A DNA stretch of 64,000 bases from Parietichytrium sp. I65-24A (taxonomy: Eukaryota > Sar > Bigyra > Thraustochytrida > Thraustochytriidae): contig BLSF01000019.1 of the NCBI GenBank assembly GCA_012862575.1, positions 1-64,000 on the forward strand, given 5' to 3'. The notes below the pieces were generated by a model. It saw only the letters and a program-made list of their open reading frames with translations, did no database searches and was not told where the DNA came from. This document shows positions 47,660 through 59,158 of this stretch, piece by piece; within the stretch, counting starts at the first letter, position 1, and every line of letters starts with the position of its first letter. The position numbers and the translations under genes were made by a program.

Positions 47660-49120
47660 ATGTCGCGTGGGGTCGGCGTTGGAGACTTGAAGCTGGTGCA
47701 AGTGAGCGATGCGCAGAGCGAGTTGGCACAGCAAGTGTGCACACTGTTGGCGGACGAGTGGCCCGGAGTTCGCGTGGAGAGCAGGCTCTTGCGGCTGGAG
47801 CAGCAGCTGCGCCGCGGTGACGGGCGGTCGTTTGCGCTGGTGGACAAACGTTCAGGTATGTTGGTAAACTCTTTTTTCTTTTCTTTTTTCTCTCCTGGAG
47901 CGAGGTAGACTTGGAAGCTGACCGGGAAAACGTGTCTGTGCTCTGTGCTACGTGCGGGGCGACCATGTGCAGGCGCTTGTGAGGGACATTCGCGACTGCA
48001 AGATGCTGCAGAGATGGGCGAAGGAATGGCTTGTGCTGTGACTTCGGTCACAGTTCGCAGAGGGCTGAGAGGCCGAGGAGTCGGGGCGGTGATGATGTGC
48101 TTGCTCGAGGACGAGGCGCGCAACCTGGGGTACACATTTATGTATTTATGGACAAGCACTGCGGCAGGCTTTTACGAAAAATGTGGCTACAAGCCGTGCG
48201 AGCGGGTGAACATGGCGCTGCCAATCATGAAGAAGTTTGACGAGAGGGCTGTGAACAAGTTGGAGTCCATGCTTGGGAACAGACTACTTCAACAAGGCGC
48301 TTCTTCTGCCTCCCAAGGCAGCGTAGCTGCTGCAGGCGCAGACCACGACTCTCCGAACGGCGAGAACGTTGTGTGGCTCAGGAAGCGGCTCATGGAGAGC
48401 TTGCCCTCCATCACACGATGCGCGGAAGAGGTGGCGGAAGAGGTTCTTCGAGGCTGCAAGGCGGTCGGAGGAGCGGGTTTCGAGTGGACCCGTGTAATAG
48501 CGCAAGTGCCTTGGCAAAAGCAAGTGGGTCCATCGTGCGGTCTTGCTGCTCTTCGTATGGTTCGTGAAGCAATGGTGCACAGGCACGAAAGAAAAATCGA
48601 GCCTATGGCGAGCCTATTAAATACCGCAGTGGAACGTGGCTATTCTTCTGACGGAGAGCTGTTCAACATCGAGCACCTGCTCGAGCTGGCTCGCGATGTT
48701 TGCTCCCTGGACTGCGAACTGTTTGAGTTTTCGGGAGCTCACAAAGACGACCTACGACGCATGCAGTTTGAGTTCGAGTCGAACTCGGCCCTAATCATTC
48801 TCCCGTACGACCGAGGCCTCGGAGACTCATTGCCGGGTACGAGCGGTGGCGCGTTCGCGCACTATGCTGTCCTGATCGGGTTCGCCAAGCCGGGCAATTC
48901 GGAAGATCCGAGCGAAGTCATGCTGATAGGCCAGCACGGGATGGGCAAAAATCTCTTGATCGCGCCTGCCCAGGACTGGTTTGATTCAAACGCGCAGCTC
49001 ACTTTCGAAGGCGAAGCCGTCATGGAAATGCTCCGGAAGCGCAAGTTCCAACTGCAAAGCTGCAAGCTTCAAGGTCTCGGCCTCGTCGTCAGGGGCTTTA
49101 CTCTTCGTCCGGGTTCCTGA
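47660..49120 (+). CDS. NAA80-like actin N-acetyltransferase fused to ACTMAP-like actin maturation protease
   Basis: Predicted 447 aa from exons 47660-47855 and 47973-49120. Residues 1-160 are a GNAT acetyltransferase of NAA80 type: LLADEWPGVRVESRLLRLEQ matches the NAA80 substrate-site helix (human LINDQWPRSRTSRLHSL), VTVRRGLRGRGVG holds the acetyl-CoA loop RxxGxG (98-103), and FYEKCGYKP is the typical C-terminal strand. Residues about 240-440 match ACTMAP (C19orf54), a C39-like cysteine protease: QVGPSCGLAALRM with catalytic Cys254, GGAFAHYAVLIGFA with His362, and QHG...WFDSNAQLTF. In animals ACTMAP removes the acetylated N-terminal residue of actin and NAA80 then acetylates the new end. The C-terminal half of the GNAT and the whole protease lie in one exon, so the fusion does not depend on the splice call. 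Confidence 0.87.
47856..47972 (+). other. intron within the acetyltransferase domain
   Basis: 117 nt: CAG|GTATGT donor, TGTGCAG acceptor, phase 1. A CTGAC branch-like motif lies about 50 nt before the acceptor. Joining gives KRSGACEGHSRLQ in frame, completing the GNAT fold. Confidence 0.85.
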
Positions 49121-49894
49121 GCTCGTAGAATTGACTACTGCAAACTCGTCCTCCGTCTCGTTGCATCGTCTGCGAATAATTGATATCTCAGGACCAAAGT
49201 GAAACCAAAATTCTAGCTAGAACGCAATCCAAGCGTCTCTCGAGTACGGTTGTTCTTGAAATGCAAAAGAAAATTGTAAACGACAAGCGTTCCACGCTCT
49301 ACGCATCTCTGCTCCGCTTGAACCAAATCAGTCTAGCAATTTTCGCACGAATTGTTCCTCTCGTTCTTTTGATGTCTGTGTCATGTAAAATAGGCGCAAA
49401 GACTAATATTTACTATCTCACATCTCTCCCTCCTCATTGTTCAATAAATCAATTTGTCAATTTCAAATCCCGTTGGCTTTGGCGAGTCCGAGCCTCTGAG
49501 GAACAAGTCTCGGAGTAGGGATTAGAAATAATGGGAAAACGCCAGCAGTAGAATCCGGAACAAGACTGGTCGAGGCTCACAACTAACCTCTACAAGCTTT
49601 TGGCAGCTTTGTTCGGTCAATCACCAGCGTCCTTGCTAAAGACAGGGGGAGAGAAGCAAAGGTTTGGAATCTCAAGAGAGCAAGAGAGTCAAAGAGCAAG
49701 CATCTTTCAGCTTTCGCGAAGATGGTTTCAGACTTTCTTGTTCAAAATGGCAGGACAGGACTCGCAGGGACTATATCAGGGACTCGCAGGACTCCGGATG
49801 TGTTGCCACCGCACTTGAACTACAGTTTCACGCGGTTTTGCGGAGAAGAGGATCGCCCAGCATGTGAACACAAAAATCAGCCGCAGCAGTCAGT

Positions 49895-49895
49895 G

Positions 49896-49926
<31 letters not shown>
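49895..49926. repeat. (GA)n microsatellite
   Basis: About 16 GA units with one AA interruption. Confidence 0.9.
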
Positions 49927-49927
<1 letters not shown>

Positions 49928-52730
49928 CCTTTGACCCTGAGACACTTGCGGTTGCCCTTCCTCTTCCTCCCTCTTGTGGCGCCCTTCCCATCCCAACCCA
50001 TCCCCTTCCTCTTCCTCCGCGGCGCAAAACCTCCTCTCGTGTCTCTCCGGTCTTTCATCTCCTCCCTTTGCCGCTTTCGAGTTCAGCGGTACACAACTGT
50101 TCCAGCTTCCCTTCCTCTTTCCCTGCTGGCTCCTTCTCTTCCTTAGTCCGGGCCTACTCGGTCTGCGTAGCATCTACGCGAGGGGAGGAGGAAGGGGGGA
50201 AGGAGGAGTAGGCAAGAGAGGTGCGTGGCGTAGGGCCGCTGTGGTGCGGTACGGTAGTGGTGTGCTTGTTTGGCTGGAAAGTAAGAGTTGGCTCGTTGGC
50301 TCAGACTGGTCGTTGATCTCACATGACTGTGAGTCAGACAATGGGTGGGTCTCCGACTGTCGCCAGCCTGAGCATGCCTGAGCCTGAGCCTGAGCTTGAG
50401 CCTAAGCGTGACTGTCAATTGATATTTTCGCTTTGTGGTTGGCACTCGCTTGCTTCACTTGCACTGCAACCTCGTTTCCGACTGACTGTGAATTGACTGT
50501 TGGCTTCTGGCTTTCTATTAAAACTGTTCGATGCCACGAGGTTCCAAATTCTCTTCTTGTTTTGATTGAAATAATGATAGAACGGCACGAATTCTACTAT
50601 TTCCTGAATGGCTGCGATGGGTGGTGATCGTGACAGTGAAGAATTGAAGAAGAACAACAACAGCAACGAAAGCAAAATCTTGGGCGCCGAAGGACTCAGG
50701 TGCAGTGGGCGCAATGAAGGTGAGTGAGGAATGAGAAGGGGGGCATTTGCTGGGCATTTGCTGGGCGTTGCGCTCACGGACGGAGCTCGTGCCTCAAGAG
50801 CAAGAGGTGGGTTGGTGTGATCATTTGGATCAAGATGAAACCGCGTAAAGAGAAAAGCGGAACTCGCTGAATCAGCTGTTTGATTCTTGACTCAGGGAGG
50901 GTTACATGTCTCGTTGCTTGCTTTCCACCATCTTTTTCCCGATTCGCGATCGTTACTCCGTGAACTCCGTGCCCGTATACTCGAGGGATTATTGTCGCAC
51001 CACACCGCATTCAAAAGTTCGCGCTCTCTCGACCGACCGCAAAGGTGGGAGCTCCGGGACTAGCAAAATTTTGGCGTGCTCAAAATATTCCAGGTCGCAC
51101 ACTTGCCTGATGCCTTGATCCTCTGTGGTGCTCAGTGCACGCCTGCCCGCCTGCGTCCGCTCGCTTTCTTTTTTTCTTGGTGTTTGCGCGCTGAAGATTA
51201 GTTTATTAATTTGGTTGCACTGGTTCCATCGGAGGAGACGATTGAAAGATTTTTTGTTGAGATCATTCTTTTTCAAGATACAGACGAGTCTGCTCAGCTG
51301 TTGTTTTGAGCAAACGTTGACTCAGAAGTTGCTGGCTTGAATCAAATGAAATTAATTCGAATTCCATTTCTAATTAGCAATTAAGAAAAAGAGAATAATT
51401 TTGGAAGGGCAGAGCCAATGAGTGGGCAGGCATTGTGGGCTGCGGGGACCCTGCAGGCTAGGAAACGCAGAACACTGTCAGAACTCGCAAATGTGCCACA
51501 CTGTTGTGGGAGGTGATCAGAGAGTCTTTCAAGCTCGGAAGATTCATTCACCAATGATTCTAGAAGCCGTTCTCACGTGTTCTCCTGCAACACTGTTGCA
51601 TTTTGCTTTTTGCTGTTGTCTGGAGTATTCTGAAGTGGAGAGATGGATGGGTGAACAGGTAGATGGATGAGTAGAACTGTCACACCATCGAGTCACACGA
51701 CGTTGACCATTGCGACCACCAGAACCGTTGATGAGACTGATGCGTTTCGACAGTACAAATACTCCGCGAATTTTTGTTGGACTTCACGTGAGCAACTTTT
51801 TATCCAATAAGCTTAGACGAGATCAATTTTGTCCTGGTTCACGACTTGAGAGAAAACTGCGATCCACATATCCAAGCCGGCTCACATTCACAACCTCCCT
51901 CTTCCGTGATCCGCGAATGCGTGAACCACGCACTCGCGGCGGTCTCTGTTCTCAGTACCTAGTACTCACGGTCAGTACGCTTCATTTGTGAACAAGATTC
52001 GACATGAAGCAACTCATCTTTGCGCTCTTGCGGAGCGAAAGACTTCGAACTCCTTCCACATGCCGCACGGAGCTCGTATTGAGCAGTGGTAGGAGTACTC
52101 ATTACGCAATGTCTGGGAGGATCTTACAAGCCCGAACTGCCGCTCGCGAAGCCTGGCCGCACTACTTTTCTTTAGATGGGCGGGCGTAAGAGGCCGCGCC
52201 ATCTCTTATTCTTTTGATTGGCCGATTAACTTTAAATTGATTGATTGAGAGAATTGTGAGTGCTCTTTCGATAGTGTGAGTGAGCAGTGGGTGCGGATGA
52301 AAATAACGAAAGAAAACTTACTTGCCTCAGCTCAACTCAGCTCAGCGACGCAAGCAAAAGCAGAGCGAGCGGCTTGCTGGCGAGGGGCTCAGCTATTCAG
52401 AGCAACACAGTCATCCGTCTCAAAAATCACTAGCAGCAACCCTTTGGCTTGGCCCAATCAAGGAGAGGAGTCATTATTGCCAAATTTTGTTCATGTGAGA
52501 AAGTGTGCAGCACTGTTGTCTACTATACTCTTATACTCTCTCACCTGGTAGGCAAATAGTATATATAGCCGACAATCTAGTCCAACTAACTTCGTACTCG
52601 ATAAGTACTATTCCGTCCAAGATAAACTTGCTTCCTTTGCACTTGTGCGTGAGATAAAGAAATCGAACAAACCTTTAAGTTAAGCTTACTCTTTTCCGAG
52701 AACAAGCACCCAATGCGCACTTTTTAAGGG

Positions 52731-52756
52731 AGAGAGAGAGAGAGAGCGAGAGAGGG
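52731..52756. repeat. (GA)n microsatellite
   Basis: Purine run of GA units with a single C interruption. Confidence 0.85.
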
Positions 52757-55700
52757 CCGAGGGGGAGTGAGGGGGAACAGACAGCAGTTGACAGTCACCG
52801 CCCCGCAACTTTTGCGTTTTCCCCCAACACCAATTTCTTGTCTTGCTGCTCTTCAGAATTCAGAAATCAGAATAATTCAGAATGCAGATAACGCTTGTCC
52901 CGGGCCGTTGTTCTGCTGACTTGCAGTGCAGTCGAGCAGTACGTGCAGCGGCAAAGTCAATTGAATTCGCAGTCGCAATGTTTCAGAGTAGCCACCGTGT
53001 TCAACACGAGCGGAGTCGTAGCTCTCGACACTTCCGTGTTAGTATCGGGGAGCAGAAGAACGAAAAACCGAGGTTGTTAGACCACTACCATGGTACAATT
53101 GTTTTGAACATCCCGAATTTCGGAAAGGAGACTCATGGTCAAGTTGAAATAAATTGAGAGGCCAACGCGGCCATTTTCTTTCCCCGCTCACCTGCACACA
53201 ATTCCGGATTCTGACTTTTCGCGAGAGAAAGGAATTGATGCTGTGAGTCATTGGCAAGTCAATCCAAGCACACTCTATCTTTCTGAGGACGTCGGTTTGA
53301 GCAGAGATCTTCAATGTTCCGACTTGTGCGGATCCTTGCGCCGTTTGAAGCGTCTCGCGACTTGAGCCTTGCCTAATTTCGGTTGTTTGATATTGATCCG
53401 AGTCAGACGGGAACATTGCTACCCACTTGTCCTAGAGGCTCCTACTCCGAGGGGGCACGCACCGTTGGCTTCGACCTAGTACTGTCTATAACTGTAGAGA
53501 CTGCAGGGGGATTGATAATCTGAGCTGGACAAACCAGAAAAGCCTAGGAAAAAAAAAGCGTGGAGATTGGAAAGGATTACTTTGATTTTGATGCACATCA
53601 TTCATTCAAATGAACATATTCATTCACCAGCACGGTACTAGTACCGGTACTTGAGCACTGTAGGCCACTAATGAAGGAATGAAATTAATAGGTTCGTAGT
53701 GTAGTGCTTCTTTCAACGTTGAGTAGTCGCTGAGAAGAGTTGTCGAATATCACTTTTTTTATTGTCCAGCGAGCGCGCTTGCTCGCCTCCTTTTCTTCAG
53801 CTGAATTTCGACTTGCAAAAATATGGAACGGAGAGGCGGAGAAGCAAGGAGATGTTCAAAAGTCAAAAGTCAGAATAAGATTTTAAGAGGAATCCATCAT
53901 GCGATACGCGCTTGCAAAAGTCTCTTAGCGGCTGATCCCTCTTTTTCATCGAGTTGGTCAACTCGAGTCTCAATCAAAAAGTTTGTTGCCTTTGCCTGTT
54001 TGACAATGTCTGACAACAGGATGACTGGCGGCAGCTGTCTGCGATCTCCTTGACTACACCATCGGCGCAGCTGCAACCTGACTTTGCTGGCTGAATTTAC
54101 CAGGTGTAGAGCAAAAAGCATCATCGGCATCACGCGCGCCAGCAATCAAGCTTGGGAGCAAGGCTTTCTGAGAATTTTTTTTGAACTCTTTTCCATCTTT
54201 TTTTACTGTCTTTTCTTGCTGCCTTTTCCTTTTCTTTTTCTTCTCCTGGGAGTCCTAAACTCAGCATTACACCAGGTCACTAGATAGCGCGCACTGTGAA
54301 GCCTGGTTAAAGGGGACTAAGCTTTTACTCGAGCCGTAAGGTTTTCTAGTTGTGCGTGCACGGGTCGTCCATCAGGCCGATCAGGCTCCTTGAGAGAGTA
54401 TAAAGAAGAAACGAGGAGAGCTAGCTGGTGGAGAGCTTATGTTTTTTAAAATTTGAATTTCCTGATGAGAATGTCTTGAATATTTGCTCCCGCTGCGCAG
54501 CCACTTCAAGTTTGAAAGAACAGAACACGTCTCGTGTGCATCGATCCAACAAACTCACTGTACTCCATGCACTCCACCGTTGGTTATCCGTCGCGATACT
54601 GAGTACCTTCGGAAACTCCCCCGTCGCGAACATCACAGCGTCCGGGAAACAATGTGGTTTGAAACCGAAACTCTGTGCACTCTAGGCGAGCATCTGCACA
54701 AAATTCACGCAAGTCTAAAAAGTTGATTCTTTTGATCTTGACCAACCGTCTAGACCGCCATTATCGAACAGAGTAAGAACGAGAGCGGAAGACGGTTCAT
54801 CGCCAGAGGGAGAGGGAGAGAGATTGGGATGGCAGGTTAGCCAGTCATACTCCTCCTTACCAGGTTCTGATTATTTGTGAACAGAAAGGCTCGTTGCTAG
54901 AACGGGTCAAGAGAGCCAGGGAGGTAGAACGTGTAGCTAGTATGGCTTCTTCGCAACGTGGTTCGTTCCTCACCAACAGAGTTCAGACTGCCCAAGCAAG
55001 TGCACTGGAATCAAATCATCCAATCAGTCAAATTCAGAGTCCATCGCATTCACATCGCATTGGCTCTCCATTCCGGGACAATTACTGCTTTTCCTTTACA
55101 GGGATGCCAAGAGGTGAAACTTTGACTCGCCTCCTTTCTCCAGCTCAAATCGATGAAAAATGTCGAAGTACAGAGCGAGGGAGAGCTTGTGAGCTATACA
55201 TAGTTCGCGAGCGAGCGAGGGAGGGAGACGGAAAGGGCCTTATGCTTAATCAAGGTGGGCTGCTTCTACCCCCTGACCTAATGGAACTTAGCAAGACAGT
55301 GTCACCGTCACCTTGACTTGGCATGATTGTTGAATATGTTCCCCCCTGTTGCCTCTTATGGCCACATGGCGAGAGATGCTATTCATCCGTGATTAACTTC
55401 TAACAACGGTGGGATGTGATTCATTATTCTACATTGTACTCACTGCCAGTATCGGTGGAGTTCAGAACTGTTGAGAATAGAAAATGCATGAAAATGCGAC
55501 ACCTTTATTATAATAATACGACACGTGGGATCAGTTGTGATCCAAGACTCGTTTCTCTGGAGCTGTAGAATATCTTGATCCAACTTTTTTGGAACGATAG
55601 CCAGCGACGGGGAAGAAAGGACAATACGACGAACAACCGCAGCGCAGAGTGCAAGAGAGAAGACGCGACTTGGTCTTCGAACCTCTCTCCCTCTTGTGGG

Positions 55701-58662
55701 TGTTGAGCGGTGAGAGTACTCCGAGGCAGGCATCCCGCTTGTGCTTCTTGCTTCCAGATGACCCTCGAACAATTGTTCATCCAATTGGAAAGGCAGTCCT
55801 TTCGACGCAAAGTCTGCAAAGTCGACGTCTCGCTCTGTGCTACACTACCCCTTCGGCACTTTCGGCACCCTGCCTGATTCTGGAAGAGCTAGCTATCTAG
55901 CTAATGTAACTTTGGAAAGGTGGAAAAAGGTAGAAACCTCTTGGCCCGGAGACAGACGTCTCAGTGGTGACGTTGAACATGACCACAACTGCGCTAGTAT
56001 ATATAGGGAATTCTCGCTCCTATATTTCACACAAGGAACGAACTATGCAAACTATACATTAGAGCAACACAACGGAATGCTTGATGATTGGTGGGTGAGG
56101 TTCGCTTTAGAAGATGGAAGAGGGAAAGTGTACGGGCAGCGACTAGAGCGATCAGTACAAGCCTCCTCCTGTCCTGTCTGTGACATTTCCTCGCAAAACC
56201 AGCATTGGTGCTCACGAGCCGGACCGCAGCGATAACGGAGGTCGAACATCTAAGACTCAAACACTTAGCTGTCTTGTCTGTCTGTCATACAGTTTGTTTA
56301 GGCGGTTTGGGTAGGGAGAGAGAAGAAGTTGCCAAGGCTAATTCAGAATACCAGGTAAAAGGACAAGATCAAGTGTAGTCATTTATCGTTACTTGTGTGC
56401 TGAGGAGGAGCAAAGCTTGCTCGCTCCGCTTTGTCTCACGTGTCAATCAACTCAGTTTCTTCACATCCCTACTTTTTGAGAGTTTCCTTTCGAGTCTGAT
56501 GTCTTGCACCAAGTGGTTGCTTGTACCTTGTCGTCCTCTTCCTTCTCCTCGTGCTTTTCCTCACTGACTGTGCTAAGTACAATCTTGCCGCGAATCAACT
56601 TGGCGGCTCTTCCGTCTCATTTCTCACAAGTTTGCAGTGATGCTCACTACTTTTACCACCTTGCCACAAGGCGGCACAGCACGGTCGTTCCGACTGTTCG
56701 GGACGCCCAGGAGGAGGAGCTCCTCCCCCGAGTCTCCTTCAAGCGCTCCTGGCGTCCGAAGCGCTCCAAAGCAAATCGTTCTGAATCAATATCTAGCATA
56801 AATACAAAAGAGGACCAAACTCCTGCGAGAACAGCCAATTTGACATTCGCCCTAAACTTTGTAGTTGTCTCCCCTCTGCCTCTAGCAGCTTGCTCCTAGG
56901 ACTCTACTTGATTTTACTGTTAGCGCTGCTGTTTCCGAGAAGGAAACGATTGACCGAGTGAGTGAGTGCCGAGTGTTGACTTGAAACCTGGCCCAAGCAA
57001 GCAAGGCGTGTTTCGAGACACGCCGACAGACAACCTCATCATTAAATCAAGAGCTGGAGATCATAAACTCGTGTGAGCTGGATTTGGCCATCGTGTCAAT
57101 CTCCTCCACTGCGCCTCGCTTCCCCCCTTTCCTTTCCCTTCCCTTCCCTCCCCTTCTGGGTGTTTGGGAGATGAACTTTGAAATGCAAAAAGTCAACGGA
57201 GGAATGCTGAGCCTTCTGACCAGTTCGGGCCATCCCAAGTCCTGGCTAAATCCTGGGGACCCATTGACCGCAAGCGTGCTCGACCAGAAGTCTGAATGAA
57301 TACTGAATACTCAATGCAAATTGGCGTAGAGATGCGGACAAGGTGTGGAAGTGTTGGAGGAGGAAGAGGAAGAGGAGTCCAACCAAAGCAATATTTCGCA
57401 AATGTGTCCGTAAAGGCGTATAGGTAGGTCTTCGTAGGACAGCGCATGTCAGAGAAGGACGGAAACGAACCATAGGAATTTTACTGGCTGGGTGACAGCG
57501 ACTTAGTGCAAGCTACATCCAGCAGTTGCGGGAGAGGGAAAGGTTGTCAAGACAAAGGCTCTTCATTAGGAGAGGGGTAAGTAAGCGCATGGCGTAGCGA
57601 GGGTCTATCAGGGCGAGGTTTTTGGAAGAAGAGCTCTCATAGGCGCTACAATAGCACCCGCTATGAATGTTATTCTTTGTTTTCTTCTTTGTTTCCTTCT
57701 TTGCTTCTCTCCTTCTGTGATTTCAGAAAACAGAATTTTCAACAGAATTCAGATGCAAGTTGCAAAGAGTTGATGCGCATACGATCAGCGCCGTCCGACT
57801 CACGGCGGCCACGAAGCTCCTAGATTGAGAAGTGAGAATTGAGAATTGGGAAAGAGAATGAAAAAAACACCAACTTGATTTTGCAGCCATTGTCTTCTTG
57901 CGATGGTGACGGTGATGGTTGTGACGGTGATGGTGAAAATGATGGCGATGGATCGCTCTAGGAGATGGAAGAGGAGTCAATTGAGGCGTATGCTCAGACT
58001 CGGACAGACCAACGGGCCAGCGCACCAGCGAGCAAGCTGACCAAGCTGACCAAGGAAGGCTTCGGACAGACTGAAAAGTGAGGAATTCAATGAATATGAA
58101 AACTCACCGGACTCGGCCAGCTCAGCACAGACACTTGTACTCTGTACTTACTGCCAGTACGTGTGCGGCTACGTTGACGAATATATTGTGTGCAGAGAAA
58201 CGAGAGAAGCGAGAGAAGCGAGAAGCGGGCGGGGAGGTGGGCGCCGAGTGAGGGAGCGATCGATCGATTGATCGATAAACTTAGTATGGACTTGTGCAGT
58301 GATGGTGAGTGATGGTCAGCGAGTGAGTGAGTTAGTGAGAGGAGTGTGCGGATAAGTCAACTCAGCATTGCCGCAAGAAACAAATCTACGGACCAAAGCA
58401 ACCGAATGCTCGCCCAGAAAGGAAGGCTTCACAGCACAAGAAGAACAAGAAGTGCGAGGAGAAGAAAGAAAGGGGATTATGATGAATGAGTTGGACAAGA
58501 CGATAAAGTCCTTGCAAGTTAAAGATTAGTCAAATACAGTACAACTTTGTTCCTTTGGCCCATTCTCAACCTTTGCAGTCTCGCACATCATCAGCATCAA
58601 TCAGTCTGTCTGTCTGACACCTTGCGCACCTAGTCATTACAAACATCTCCTCCCTTTATCGC

Positions 58663-58812
58663 CCTTCATCCTTCCTCCCCACCTTTCCTTCTTTCTTTTT
58701 GTCTTTTTCTTCCTTTCCTCCTTCCTTCCATCCTGCCTTCCCGCTTTCTTCTTTCTTCCCTCTTCTTCTTTCTTTCTTTCTTTTTTTCTTTCTTTCTTTC
58801 TTTCTTTCTTTC
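58663..58812. repeat. 150-nt polypyrimidine tract ending in (CTTT)n
   Basis: Almost only C and T on the plus strand for about 150 nt, the last 50 being CTTT repeats. Mirror-like stretches within could form triplex (H-DNA) structures. Confidence 0.85.
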
Positions 58813-59138
58813 CATCTCATTCTATCGTTCCATCGCTCGTCACTCGCTCCCTCTGTACTACTCCCTCCCATATTCAAAAGCGTAGCCTTCCGCCTTAGGA
58901 GCAAGCAGTGGAAACAGAGACTACAGACGCCTGCCAGCCCTCCTAGGCTGTTGTTGGAGAGGGGGTGAGTACGAGAAAGTAGTAGCCGGGCGTAGCGCTT
59001 GCACATGTAAACTCAACGCAACCAAAGTGGTTCATTAGAGTCCTCCAGCTTCTTCCGTTAGGTCGTGGAGGTTAGCCTCGGTGGAACAACTCAATACGCT
59101 TGATTAGCGCATGGAACAAATGACAGCAAACGCGAGGG

Positions 59139-59158
59139 GATCGATCAATTGATCGATC
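59139..59158. repeat. perfect 20-bp palindrome
   Basis: GATCGATCAATTGATCGATC is identical to its reverse complement. A related but imperfect (GATC)n palindrome lies about 0.9 kb upstream at 58256-58276. Confidence 0.9.

Noticed and set aside
54894-55316. 140-codon plus-strand frame in the gene desert
   Set aside because: No recognisable domain; the composition shifts abruptly along the frame; no supporting splice or promoter context.
55837-56235. 132-codon plus-strand frame in the gene desert
   Set aside because: Opens with GTG, not ATG, and shows no family signature despite a protein-like composition.
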